Under the pieces are notes generated by a model, which had not been told where the DNA came from, made no database searches, and saw only the letters and a program-made list of their open reading frames with translations. A program made the translations under genes and the position numbers. Shown here piece by piece: positions 5,994-14,075 of a stretch of DNA of 64,000 bases. This DNA comes from Nitrosotalea sp. (GTDB taxonomy: Archaea > Halobacteriota > Syntropharchaeia > Alkanophagales > Methanospirareceae). The stretch's first letter is position 1, and each line of letters begins with the position of its first letter. Location of the stretch: the NCBI GenBank assembly GCA_020725315.1, contig DYFG01000001.1, positions 1 to 64,000 on the forward strand, given 5' to 3'.

Positions 5994-6115
5994 ATGTGAG
6001 CCGAAGGAACTTGGTTATCGACTTGTAATCGACGGTTGCGGGTTCGAATCCCGTCCCTGCGGGGTAGCTTAATGTGGAAAAGCAGTAAAAAGCCAATTCC
6101 GTCCCTTGCTCACGT
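5994..6115 (+). ncRNA. yrlA: YrlA-like Y RNA with tRNA-mimic module
   Basis: ATGTGAG (5994-6000) pairs with CTCACGT (6109-6115); CCGA (6001-6004) and CTTG (6105-6108) form the Ro-binding signature. The stem continues GGAA(C)TTGG/CCAATTCC. It encloses, in order, an anticodon-like arm (TCGA, CTTGTAA, TCGA; UGU at 6024-6026), a T arm (GCGGG, TTCGAAT, CCCGT), a closed acceptor hairpin (CCC TGC GGG) and a D arm (GCTT, AATGTGGAA with GG, AAGC). Joined at the permutation point these make a near-perfect tRNA-Thr-like cloverleaf. Bacterial YrlA RNAs, usually next to rsr, have exactly this tRNA-mimicking design. The acceptor has no free end, so it is not chargeable. Confidence 0.85.
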
Positions 6116-6141
6116 AATGTATGGACCGTTTTTGTCCGACT

Positions 6142-6186
6142 AGATAGGCGAGATAACAGAGTGGTTGGTTCCTGTTATTACTATCT
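6142..6186 (+). ncRNA. Additional hairpin of the Y RNA transcript
   Basis: AGATAG (6142-6147) pairs with CTATCT (6181-6186), and ATAACAG (6153-6159) with CTGTTAT (6172-6178), leaving a GU-rich loop. No CCGA/CTTG pair is present. It may be part of the 3' trailer or the leader of rsr. Confidence 0.4.
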
Positions 6187-6213
6187 GTGTCGGGCACATC
6201 GTCCGACACTTTT
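6187..6213 (+). terminator. Intrinsic terminator between the Y RNAs and rsr
   Basis: GTGTCGG (6187-6193) pairs with CCGACAC (6203-6209), followed by TTTTC. The rsr ribosome site (AAGGAG) begins a few bases later, so rsr is probably translated from read-through or the hairpin acts as an attenuator. Confidence 0.65.
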
Positions 6214-6228
6214 CATAAGGAGAATCTA

Positions 6229-7794
6229 ATGGATTACGGAAAGTATTTTAACACCCGCAAGACCCCTCAGAGCCAACCCCTTCCCAATCAAGTGCAGAAT
6301 AACGCTGGTGGTTATTCTTTTCAGGTCGATAAGTGGATGTTGCTGGATCGCTTCCTGATCCTGGGTACAGAGGGTGGATCGTATTACGTGGGGGAACAAG
6401 CTCTCACCGTTGAAAATGCGCGCGCTGCCTACGAATGTATTCAGGAAGACGGTATTCGTGTTGTGGATCGCGTAGTAGAAATTTCTGTTCAGGGACGTGC
6501 AGCTAAGAATGATCCTGCTCTTTATGTTCTAGCTATGGCAGCAGGGACAGGTAATCTAGCCACGCGACGGTACGCTTTATCATATCTTTCTGAGGTAGCG
6601 CGTACTGGAACACATCTATTTACCTTTGTTGATTACGTGCAGCAGTTTCGTGGGTGGGGTCGTGCCCTGAAAAATGCAGTTGGTAACTGGTATCTGGATC
6701 GCCCGATTGAGAAGTTGGCGTATCAGGCTATCAAGTACCGCAACCGTAAGGGCTGGACTCACGCTGATGTGTTGCGTAAGGCACATCCAAAAGCCCACAA
6801 CCAGCTTCAAAATGATCTGTTCAAGTGGATTGTAGATGGTGACGTGCCTAGTATCCAACTGGTACGGGCATTTGAGGCCGCTAAGACCGCTTCGGAAGAT
6901 GATCTTGTAGCTTTGATTGCACAGTATGATCTTCCTCGCGAAGCCTTGCCTACTGAAGCCCTGAACAGCCCGAAGGTATGGCGTTCTTTGTTGGTTCACA
7001 TGCCGTTGATGGCCCTGGTTCGTAACCTGGGTAAGCTGAGTAATGTTGGCGTGGTCGCTCCTGGTCGTTGGGTGGAAATTGAACACACGGTTGGGATGCT
7101 GACAAACCGCCAAAAAATTCAGCAGTCTCGTATTCACCCTATTCAGGTACTTGCTGCGCTGACTACCTATTCTCAGGGACGGGGCGTACGTGGCAGTTTA
7201 ACGTGGGATGTGGTACCGGAGATTGTTGCAGCACTAAACACAACCTATGAAATGGCGTTTGATAACGTAGAGCCGAGCGGAAAAAAGACACTGGTCGCGT
7301 TGGACGTGTCCTCGTCAATGACATGGGGCGAAGTGTCTGGTGTTCCGGGCTTGACTCCGCGTGTGGCGGCGGCTGCAATGGCAATGATGACCATCAAGAC
7401 CGAACCATATACCCTGCCGTTGGCGTTTTCTACTGAGCCTACGCCGATGAATCTGAATAAGTCTATGTCGCTGAATGAAGTAATCCGTGAGATGGAGCGT
7501 ATTCGGTTTGGTGGTACGGATTGCGCCTTGCCGATGCTATGGGCACTAGAGAACAAGGCTGAAGTTGATCTATTTGTGGTGTATACAGATAGCGAAACGT
7601 GGTACGGAAAGATTCATCCTGTTCAGGCATTGCAAATGTATCGTGAGCAGATGGGCATTCCCGCAAAGTTGGCTGTTGTAGGGATGCTGGCAAATAAGTT
7701 TTCGATTGCCGATCCGAACGATCCTGGTATGCTAGATTTTGTGGGCTTTGATACATCTGTTCCACAGGCACTAGCCGAATTTGCTAAGATGTAG
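6229..7794 (+). CDS. rsr: Ro60 ortholog (Rsr), TROVE plus von Willebrand A domains
   Basis: 521 residues from the ATG at 6229 (AAGGAG upstream). The N-terminal two thirds is a TROVE ring: LATRRYALSYLSEVARTGTH, FRGWGRALKNAVGNWY, LAYQAIKYRNRKGWTHADVL and RKAHP are hallmark Ro60 segments. The C-terminal vWA domain has a complete MIDAS (DVSSS at 359-363, GGT around 430, YTDS around 454). Ro proteins bind Y RNAs and misfolded or decaying RNA; bacterial Rsr works with exonucleases such as PNPase in RNA maturation and stress survival. The Y-RNA-like cluster sits immediately upstream, so this is probably a full phage Ro RNP. Base use is typical of the phage. Confidence 0.93.
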   Translation: MDYGKYFNTRKTPQSQPLPNQVQNNAGGYSFQVDKWMLLDRFLILGTEGGSYYVGEQALTVENARAAYECIQEDGIRVVDRVVEISVQGRAAKNDPALYVLAMAAGTGNLATRRYALSYLSEVARTGTHLFTFVDYVQQFRGWGRALKNAVGNWYLDRPIEKLAYQAIKYRNRKGWTHADVLRKAHPKAHNQLQNDLFKWIVDGDVPSIQLVRAFEAAKTASEDDLVALIAQYDLPREALPTEALNSPKVWRSLLVHMPLMALVRNLGKLSNVGVVAPGRWVEIEHTVGMLTNRQKIQQSRIHPIQVLAALTTYSQGRGVRGSLTWDVVPEIVAALNTTYEMAFDNVEPSGKKTLVALDVSSSMTWGEVSGVPGLTPRVAAAAMAMMTIKTEPYTLPLAFSTEPTPMNLNKSMSLNEVIREMERIRFGGTDCALPMLWALENKAEVDLFVVYTDSETWYGKIHPVQALQMYREQMGIPAKLAVVGMLANKFSIADPNDPGMLDFVGFDTSVPQALAEFAKM

Positions 7795-7810
7795 GGGGAG
7801 TAATCCCCCT
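7794..7810 (+). terminator. Terminator-like hairpin after rsr
   Basis: GGGGGA (7794-7799) pairs with TCCCCC (7804-7809) over a four-base loop, then TTATTAAT. The U tract is weak, so transcription may continue into the tRNA that starts at 7820. Confidence 0.45.
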
Positions 7811-7819
7811 TATTAATAA

Positions 7820-7892
7820 GGGACTGTAGCTCAGCGGTTAGAGCAACCGGCTCATAACCGGTCGGTCACAGGTTCGAATCCTGTCAGTCCCA
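7820..7892 (+). tRNA. tRNA with CAT anticodon (Met or lysidine-type Ile)
   Basis: Full cloverleaf: acceptor GGGACTG/CAGTCCC, D arm GCTC...GAGC, anticodon arm CCGG(C)-TCATAA with anticodon CAT, T arm with TTCGAAT, discriminator A. CCA is not encoded. The sequence alone does not decide between elongator tRNA-Met and tRNA-Ile2. It is the only canonical tRNA I see, next to rsr and the tRNA mimics. Confidence 0.93.
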
Positions 7893-7921
7893 TGTTCGGT
7901 TAATAATTAAGGAGATATGAA

Positions 7922-8176
7922 ATGCCCCTAGCACAAGAAACAAAAGATAAACGAATTAAGGAACGCATCGACAGAATCCAACAGAAAGTTAATGCAGTAA
8001 CAGAAGTCCTACAAGAACTAGAAGAACACTTTGCCAGCCAATATGAGATTAGTCGCGCAGAGTGGAGTGAGTTGTTTAGTTCTCTCATCAAGCGTCGTGA
8101 TACAGCGTTCCGTCAGCTAGAAGACAACTGTTATGACGAGTTTAAATTCTTACTAGAGCAGCTAGAGGAGAAATAG
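7922..8176 (+). CDS. Coiled-coil hypothetical protein
   Basis: 84 residues, highly charged, heptad-like pattern throughout (MPLAQETKDKRIKERIDRI ...), so a helical coiled coil is likely. A ribosome site AAGGAG precedes the ATG. One base separates it from the next gene's ATG. Function unknown. Confidence 0.6.
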   Translation: MPLAQETKDKRIKERIDRIQQKVNAVTEVLQELEEHFASQYEISRAEWSELFSSLIKRRDTAFRQLEDNCYDEFKFLLEQLEEK

Positions 8177-8177
8177 C

Positions 8178-8426
8178 ATGAAGTATTTTCTTGTCTACAA
8201 CAGCGAACTTCACCCCTTTGCTACTGTTCAAGCCGCCGAAAGTGGCTTTTATAATCTGGCAGAGGATCATTGGCACAACATGAGCTTTCGTACCAAACAA
8301 ACCTTACAAGAGTTTATTCGTATTCAGCGTGCAACAATAGTAACACCAAGAGGATCGGAGCTTATTTTGATGAGCCAGCATCGACCGTTTCATGGTTGGG
8401 TACGGACTCAAAACGCTATAAAATAG
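8178..8426 (+). CDS. Hypothetical phage protein
   Basis: 82 residues, aromatic and basic (MKYFLVYNSELHPFATVQAA ...). It is coupled to the coiled-coil gene before it (GAGGAG inside that gene's end). No recognised family. Confidence 0.55.
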   Translation: MKYFLVYNSELHPFATVQAAESGFYNLAEDHWHNMSFRTKQTLQEFIRIQRATIVTPRGSELILMSQHRPFHGWVRTQNAIK

Positions 8427-8429
8427 TCC

Positions 8430-8458
8430 TTGACTTTTAGTTACCTCTATGCTATACT
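8430..8458 (+). promoter_or_regulatory. Promoter of the replication module
   Basis: TTGACT (8430-8435), 17 bases, TATACT (8453-8458), 22 bases before the helicase start at 8481 with AAAGGAG between. Confidence 0.75.
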
Positions 8459-8480
8459 CTAGGCACCAAAGGAGAATGAT

Positions 8481-11400
8481 ATGCCTGAGCCTACACAAGA
8501 ACAAGTTTCTATTATCAACTTCCCTGCTGATGAACATCTAGCTGTTGAAGCGGTCCCAGGTAGTGGGAAGTGTCTGGGTAAGGATACCCCCGTTATGTTA
8601 TTTGATGGGACGGTTAGAGCGGTACAAGATATAGTACCCGGCGATTTGTTAATGGGACCAGACTCAAAGCCTCGCACTGTTTTGTCTACTTCCGTAGGGT
8701 ATGGAAATTTGTACAAAATTGTACCTACCAAGGGAGATGCGTGGATATGTAATGAAGAACATATCTTAACATTGGTCTATTCGGGAAAGGAAGAAGTTGA
8801 AGACGTATCTCTGTCAGAGTATTTTACTAGGTCAAGAGCATATCGTGAAAGGGCTAAGCTGTTCCGTGTTCCTGTGGACTTTCCTAAAAAAGAACTTCCT
8901 GTTGATCCTTACTTGTTGGGAGTTTGGTTAGGGGATGGACATAGAGACAACCCAATAATCACTAATAAAGAACCTATTATACAAGAGTATTGCGTAGCAA
9001 AGGCTAATGAGCTAGGAATATCTGCTATTGTAGTAGATGCTCCTGAAATAAATAGCCAATATATTTATCTAACAAACAACTACAAAGGAAATCCGTTACG
9101 CAAATTTTTTGCTTCTTGTGTTACTGATGATGGAGAAAAATTTATCCCGCAGGACTATCTTACCAGCAGCAGAGAAGATCGTTTAGATTTGTTGGCAGCC
9201 CTATTAGATACAGATGGATATTATAATGGTGGGTCCTTTGAAATTACTACCAAATATAACACCCTGAAAGACAACATATTGTTTCTAGCCAGAAGTTTGG
9301 GCTTTGCTGCCTATGCAAAACGCAAAGTAGCTGCTATCAAATCTCTAGACTTTTCAGGAGAATATTGGAGAATATCAATTAGTGGGGATGTAAGTATTAT
9401 TCCCAATAAGATTCCTCGTAAACAAGCGTTTCCGCGACGACAGATTAAAAATGTGTTGCGTACAGGGTTTTCTGTGGAAGGCATAGGGAAAGGAGCATAT
9501 TACGGATTTACACTAGATGGTGATGGCAGGTTTTTGTTGGGTGACTTTACTGTAACTCACAATACGTTTACCATTGCCTACCGAGTAAAGGCTTTCTTGG
9601 ATCAGGGGGTTGATCCTGCTAATATTCTGGTGTGTACGTTCTCTCGCTCACAGGCAGAAGATATGTCTCTCCGTATTCTATCCTTCCTAAAGCAGCACTA
9701 CCCTACTATCGGCCTATCTGCTTTAGCGAATGGGTTTGGCGAGGGCATAGGACAGATTACGACCATCCACGCTACAGCTAGACGTATGCTAATCCACTAT
9801 CCCGAATACACTAAGTATTCAGAACTACAAGTTGCTCCTACATGGAAAGAGCGTAGCATTATTGAAAACTTTGTGGAAAGAATTAACTGGACGTACTACA
9901 ATGTCCGAGAGAAAAAAGAAGCTCTCGTTGGCTATCAGTCAATTTTATTCTACATTAACAACGCTAAAAATGCGGGTGTCAATCTTAATGTAGCAGAACT
10001 GACTGAATACTACCTTAGTACGGGATTGGGTAGAGAACACGTTCGTAACTTGGTGTCTACCACCCTGCACTACCAACAAGAACTACAACGCAACAATATG
10101 TGGACGTTTGCTGATATGCTGTATGAGTGCGAGAAGCAGCTTCGAGAGGATGCGGCTTTCCGTTCGTACTGGCATGATCGGTTTACTCATGTGTTGATTG
10201 ACGAAGCACAGGACACTAATGGACAGGCTATGCGAATTGTCCATCTCCTTAATCCTAGTAGTATTACTGTGGTGGGAGACGCTGATCAAACGTTGTACGC
10301 TTTCAATGGAGCAACACCAGATACCAACCTGCGTACAGGTTTTGATCAGCGGTTTGGCGGCGGTCGTCTTTCTATGTCAGTTAATTTCCGTAGCCAACCT
10401 AACATCCTGAAACGAGCAGGGCTTCTTATTCGTCATAACTATGACAGTGAAACGATCAAATATATGAAAAACCTACAGCCACGCGAGGGTGTAGCTGTTG
10501 GAGATGATGTAACCTTTTCGTGGTATCAAGACGCCGAAGAAGAGGCGCGAGGAGTTGTTGCTAATCTTGTTCAATACATGGAAGAAGGGCATGTCCCTGG
10601 TGACTTCTTTATCATGTCGCGCACAAACGCGCAGATGGCGTACTTTGAACTAGAACTTTTAAACCACAATCTGCCCTTTGTGAACTTGGGCGTATCTAGT
10701 TTCTTTAACCGTCCGGTGCCGCGTATGCTGCTTAACTACATGCGGCTGGCTGTTGATCCGACTGATTGGGAAGCTTTTGATATTGTCCACAACGTAGCTT
10801 CTTGTTGGATGACTAACAACCAAGGCAAACCAATCAACACACGGTTCTTAGGACAGAAATTCCTAGAGAGACTTTCCCGCACCAATGGCGATGGAACCCC
10901 TACAAACTCTCTGGAAGAGGCGTATGCCCATAAATACGATACTGATCAACGTGGGTGGACACGCTGGCAGAGGGGTGTTCAGGACTTGCAGGATACTATG
11001 CAGGCTCTTGCTGGATATGAAATGTCGCACAACGCAGGATCGTTGGCCTCTGAGATTACACGGATTGTAGTAGATAAGTGGATTGAAAACGAGTTTGGTG
11101 TTGAAACAGACGCTTCTGACGGTGCGCGGGATGATCTTCAGGTGGTGTTGGCGTTGGCTAAACGGTTTACAGTGCGTGATTTTCTTGAGTATGTGCGCCA
11201 GCTAACCGCTACTAAAGACATTAAGCCAGAGAATATGACGGACTATATTCTAATTGGCACAATCTATAAGTTTAAGGGTTTGGAGCGTCCGATAGTTTAC
11301 GTGGTTGGTGCCAGTCAGGGCCTACTACCACACCGTTTCAGTTTGGGGGAAACCCCCCCGACCGATGGCTTGCCCATTCCCTCTACCGGAAGTTTGTGGG

Positions 11401-11534
11401 ATGAGCGGAACGTCATGTATGTGGCAGTAACCCGCGCTAAAGACGTATGCCACATTTCGGGTATTCAGAACTGGGCAACTATCAAAGACCCGCTTGAGCC
11501 TTCTATCTTCGTACAGGAAATGGAGTTGTTGTAA
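8481..11534 (+). CDS. UvrD/Rep-family superfamily 1 DNA helicase interrupted by an intein
   Basis: 1017-residue precursor; about 686 residues after splicing. The Walker A motif VPGSGK is split from its T by the intein. Downstream are the Walker B/DEAQ-like VLIDEAQDTNGQA, GDADQTLYAFNGA, NFRSQP and the C-terminal YKFKGLERPIVYVVGA and YVAVTRAKDVCHISG motifs of UvrD/PcrA-type 3'-5' helicases. It opens the replication gene block that follows. Activity requires intein removal because the P-loop is interrupted. Confidence 0.92.
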   Translation: MPEPTQEQVSIINFPADEHLAVEAVPGSGKCLGKDTPVMLFDGTVRAVQDIVPGDLLMGPDSKPRTVLSTSVGYGNLYKIVPTKGDAWICNEEHILTLVYSGKEEVEDVSLSEYFTRSRAYRERAKLFRVPVDFPKKELPVDPYLLGVWLGDGHRDNPIITNKEPIIQEYCVAKANELGISAIVVDAPEINSQYIYLTNNYKGNPLRKFFASCVTDDGEKFIPQDYLTSSREDRLDLLAALLDTDGYYNGGSFEITTKYNTLKDNILFLARSLGFAAYAKRKVAAIKSLDFSGEYWRISISGDVSIIPNKIPRKQAFPRRQIKNVLRTGFSVEGIGKGAYYGFTLDGDGRFLLGDFTVTHNTFTIAYRVKAFLDQGVDPANILVCTFSRSQAEDMSLRILSFLKQHYPTIGLSALANGFGEGIGQITTIHATARRMLIHYPEYTKYSELQVAPTWKERSIIENFVERINWTYYNVREKKEALVGYQSILFYINNAKNAGVNLNVAELTEYYLSTGLGREHVRNLVSTTLHYQQELQRNNMWTFADMLYECEKQLREDAAFRSYWHDRFTHVLIDEAQDTNGQAMRIVHLLNPSSITVVGDADQTLYAFNGATPDTNLRTGFDQRFGGGRLSMSVNFRSQPNILKRAGLLIRHNYDSETIKYMKNLQPREGVAVGDDVTFSWYQDAEEEARGVVANLVQYMEEGHVPGDFFIMSRTNAQMAYFELELLNHNLPFVNLGVSSFFNRPVPRMLLNYMRLAVDPTDWEAFDIVHNVASCWMTNNQGKPINTRFLGQKFLERLSRTNGDGTPTNSLEEAYAHKYDTDQRGWTRWQRGVQDLQDTMQALAGYEMSHNAGSLASEITRIVVDKWIENEFGVETDASDGARDDLQVVLALAKRFTVRDFLEYVRQLTATKDIKPENMTDYILIGTIYKFKGLERPIVYVVGASQGLLPHRFSLGETPPTDGLPIPSTGSLWDERNVMYVAVTRAKDVCHISGIQNWATIKDPLEPSIFVQEMELL
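8571..9563 (+). other. Intein in the helicase P-loop, with LAGLIDADG endonuclease
   Basis: 331 residues inserted between GSGK and TFTIAYR. It begins with Cys (CLGKDTPVMLFDG) and ends VTHN, with Thr as the +1 residue. The N-terminal block and the final block match class 1 inteins. Two LAGLIDADG motifs, LLGVWLGDG and LLAALLDTDG, mark a homing endonuclease that looks intact. Confidence 0.93.
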
Positions 11535-11854
11535 TGGGAATTAAATCACTTAACAAACGTGTGCTATCTTTAATGGACTATCTAGAATGGAAGGGTAAAA
11601 AGGACTGGTCACAAGAGACAAACCTTGGAACTTCCGTTCTAGAATTTCAAGAGTGGTTGCGAAAGCATATCGACTTAATAGGAGAGGAATCTATTCGAAA
11701 GATATTGACAGACTACTACTTTGGTGGTAAGATGGGGAACCAGAGTAAGGGATTTTATGTCAAGAGGGCATATGGTGACTCTATCCTTCTAGCAGTCTAC
11801 AATAAGGAAATTTCAAGAACCTATAGAGAGATGACTAATGAGCGACGAGCTTAG
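11534..11854 (+). CDS. Hypothetical protein in the replication operon
   Basis: 106 residues, basic, mostly helical. The start overlaps the helicase stop (TAATG). The 3' end overlaps the next gene by 17 bases. No family recognised. Confidence 0.6.
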   Translation: MGIKSLNKRVLSLMDYLEWKGKKDWSQETNLGTSVLEFQEWLRKHIDLIGEESIRKILTDYYFGGKMGNQSKGFYVKRAYGDSILLAVYNKEISRTYREMTNERRA

Positions 11855-12149
11855 CATAGAGATTGAACAGAGCGCCTGTGATGGAAACTGGTGCCGACTC
11901 AAGGTCGAAAAGGTGAGTCTGCACGTCGAACGCCGCAAAGGAAACACTACTCGCGAAGCCTGGGTATCCTTTGTACCAGAGACGGGCATGAAACTAACCG
12001 TAGCTTTTGAGGAACACCCTGGTGCTGGTCCTCTACCAGAGGGAACCATCAGAGTTATTACGTTGGGTGATATGCTCAAGAACGCTCTTACTGAATTGCA
12101 AGACACTATTCTATTTGCAGAAGATAAAGAAGAAGAAGGAGAATGGTAA
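11838..12149 (+). CDS. Hypothetical protein in the replication operon
   Basis: 103 residues with a beta-rich N-terminal part (MSDELSIEIEQSACDGNWCR ...) and an acidic C-terminal tail ending DKEEEGEW. Acidic tails of this kind occur in single-strand DNA-binding proteins, but the fold is not recognised. Overlaps the preceding gene. Confidence 0.55.
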   Translation: MSDELSIEIEQSACDGNWCRLKVEKVSLHVERRKGNTTREAWVSFVPETGMKLTVAFEEHPGAGPLPEGTIRVITLGDMLKNALTELQDTILFAEDKEEEGEW

Positions 12150-13342
12150 TGGCAAAAAAGGGTTTTGGTGTGCTTGGCGACTTTAATAATGTCGAGAGCG
12201 GATATGAAACAATAGACGATGGTGACTATACTGTAGTAGGAGTGGAAAGCGTCTTCTCTACTGACAAAAATGGGTATCCTGTTTTTGTGGACCAGAACGG
12301 ACGGGATGTGGCACGTATCCGCTTCCTGCTAGAGGACGGATCAACTGGCCCCGCGTTTAGTGGGACAAAACCGGAACTGGTCCTCTTGGCAGGGTTGTTT
12401 GGTGTTGATGTTCGGCAGCTACGTGGCAAGGAAGGAACTTCTTTCCTCTCCACTTTTCAGACAATTACTGCCGAAGCCCCTAACAAACTTAATGTCACAA
12501 GCAAAAACGGGTGGGTGAATCTTGATCTCCTTCCCCCTGAGAACCTTTATACAGTTAGGTTTGTAGGTGCCCACCGCCCTGATCGTGGGGATGGACTGTT
12601 GTGGCAACCTGGGGAGTACGGAGAAACCCTAGTCTTTGATTTTGAAATTGCGGGTGATGTGCTTGGTCGTCCTTCTTTGTATGATGAGTATCGGTTCGGT
12701 GTCTTTGTACGTAATCCGTTTGCTGAACCGAAGGATGGACAGCCCCGCTTTAAGCTGACAGACAGGGGCGCTACTCCGGTTGACACGGCCCGTATGATGA
12801 AGTTTGTTCAGATGTTTTGTCCGAACATGCTTGACGAATATGAGTGGGAAAGCGATCCACTTGAGAGTGTGTATGGTACGGATGAAACAGCAAATCCACA
12901 AATTCCTATCATCCACGCCGCACGCAAACAAAAGAAGACTGCAATTGTTAATCTCAAGCACAAGACTACAAAGGCTGGTCGTAAGGTCATTGACATGGAC
13001 CTGCTCGATTTGACTACGGCTGAACCTGACGCAGTTGATTACACAGATACGCCGACTCAGCCTGCCGAACTGTTGGATTTGATTACCTACATTGAGACAC
13101 GTTGGCCTGATGAAGAAATCTTTGATCAGTCTTCGGATGATGATGAAGTGATCTTCACTGAGGCGGGTAAACAATGGGCCTCTGAGTACCTTACGGCCCC
13201 CTGGAAGGCGGCAGGACTGCCTGCGCGCAATCGCAATCTGGCGTCCCTTACCAATGAGCAGGTTGGTACTCTGCTACGAGAACTGAAATCTCTGTACGGA
13301 GAGATCGACCAGCCAGAAGAGTCTGAGGCTCCTAACTGGTAA
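12149..13342 (+). CDS. Conserved-looking replication-module protein, unknown function
   Basis: 397 residues from the ATG at 12149 (an ATG six bases earlier is also possible). A beta-rich N-terminal half (MAKKGFGVLGDFNNVESGYE ...) and a C-terminal region of charged helices. Position between the helicase and the primase suggests a DNA-binding or recombination role; this is inference from context only. The start overlaps the upstream stop and the stop overlaps the next start. Confidence 0.55.
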   Translation: MAKKGFGVLGDFNNVESGYETIDDGDYTVVGVESVFSTDKNGYPVFVDQNGRDVARIRFLLEDGSTGPAFSGTKPELVLLAGLFGVDVRQLRGKEGTSFLSTFQTITAEAPNKLNVTSKNGWVNLDLLPPENLYTVRFVGAHRPDRGDGLLWQPGEYGETLVFDFEIAGDVLGRPSLYDEYRFGVFVRNPFAEPKDGQPRFKLTDRGATPVDTARMMKFVQMFCPNMLDEYEWESDPLESVYGTDETANPQIPIIHAARKQKKTAIVNLKHKTTKAGRKVIDMDLLDLTTAEPDAVDYTDTPTQPAELLDLITYIETRWPDEEIFDQSSDDDEVIFTEAGKQWASEYLTAPWKAAGLPARNRNLASLTNEQVGTLLRELKSLYGEIDQPEESEAPNW

Positions 13343-13696
13343 TGTTGAAGAGGGCTTATCACGAATCGTTTGGTGAGATAAGCCCCGAACAGGCCGATAT
13401 GAGGTCGCTTAGTGGTGTGTCTTCGGATAATCCACTAAGCGACCTTTATAACCCGGCCAAGGTCGGGGATAAACCAACTGATTTGGTAACGTTTCTGCTG
13501 GCAGAGCAGCGTAAGGTGTATGGATATACCTACTTAGATAGATTACCTTACCCTGCCCTAGTGAAACATGCCAAACTACTGCTGAAAAAGTATTCTCCAC
13601 AGCTTATTAAAAGAGGAATTGCTTTGTCGGTTAGATGGGGCAAGTATCCGGCATCATTTAAGTTTGTGGAAGGGTGTATATTAAGAATAATAAAGT

Positions 13697-14031
13697 CAAC
13701 TACCCCTGGCTAAAGCCGGGAGCTTGTAAGTCGATACCGCTAGGCGGTACTGCCTACGATTGGCGGGTTGACAGCCGCCCGGCGGGAGATGTTCACCGCC
13801 GCGAAGTGGTCAGCGTGGCCGACGCAGCCACACTCAACGCAGGAGAAGGTGCTTTGATCAGGACGGTTCCGTTTGTCGATACAGCCGCAAGCCGGACAGG
13901 TGCGCGAGGTGTTGCGCGGGTCTACCGCGACCACCGGCACACCTGCCAACCGCGCCTTGTACTCGACGTACCGGCGCAATTGAGAGAACGACCAGCTATG
14001 CAAGGTGGCGCGTCTAGCATGGTGGTCACAG
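13697..14031 (-). mobile_element. Decayed IS200/IS605-type element
   Basis: Contains the 3' end of a tnpB gene plus a right-end hairpin (on the minus strand CTCCCGGC-TTTA-GCCAGGGG, about 13699-13718) like that of the intact element at 60.47 kb. The left end and the first two thirds of tnpB are missing. Boundaries are approximate. A guide-RNA-like 3' segment could still be encoded. Confidence 0.65.
13740..14030 (-). pseudogene. tnpB: C-terminal fragment of TnpB
   Basis: The readable part includes SFSQLRRYVEYKARLAGVPV, a zinc ribbon (CPACG ... CVECG) and the RuvC-III segment GHADHFAAVNI with its Asp. RuvC-I and RuvC-II are absent, so it cannot be an active nuclease. It is much more GC-rich than the phage genes around it. 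Confidence 0.85.
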
Positions 14032-14075
14032 TTTAAATCATACGAAGAAGCACAAGCGGCTAGAAAGAAATAACT

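Larger units (their letters stand above)
13342..14075 (+). pseudogene. Phage gene interrupted by a decayed TnpB element
   Basis: The 5' part encodes about 117 residues (MLKRAYHESFGEISPEQADM ... FKFVEGCILRIIK) and then runs into element sequence near 13697, giving an artificial end STTPG. Beyond the element, 14032-14075 reads FKSYEEAQAARKK stop, ending one base before the primase ATG, which is the spacing expected for the original gene in this operon. I infer one gene split by the insertion. The truncated product may still be made. Original function unknown. Confidence 0.6.

Noticed and set aside
6018..6085. A circularly permuted tRNA-Thr gene
   Set aside because: The 5' acceptor strand (TGCGGGG) and 3' acceptor strand (CCCTGCG) overlap by four bases, so both cannot exist in one mature tRNA. 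The outer CCGA/CTTG stem and the adjacent rsr favour a YrlA RNA.
5800..6096. Small ORFs on both strands across the Y RNA locus
   Set aside because: They cover hairpins and the tRNA mimic, lack ribosome sites and look like shadows.
13674..14036. A 120-codon plus-strand ORF
   Set aside because: It is the opposite strand of the TnpB fragment.
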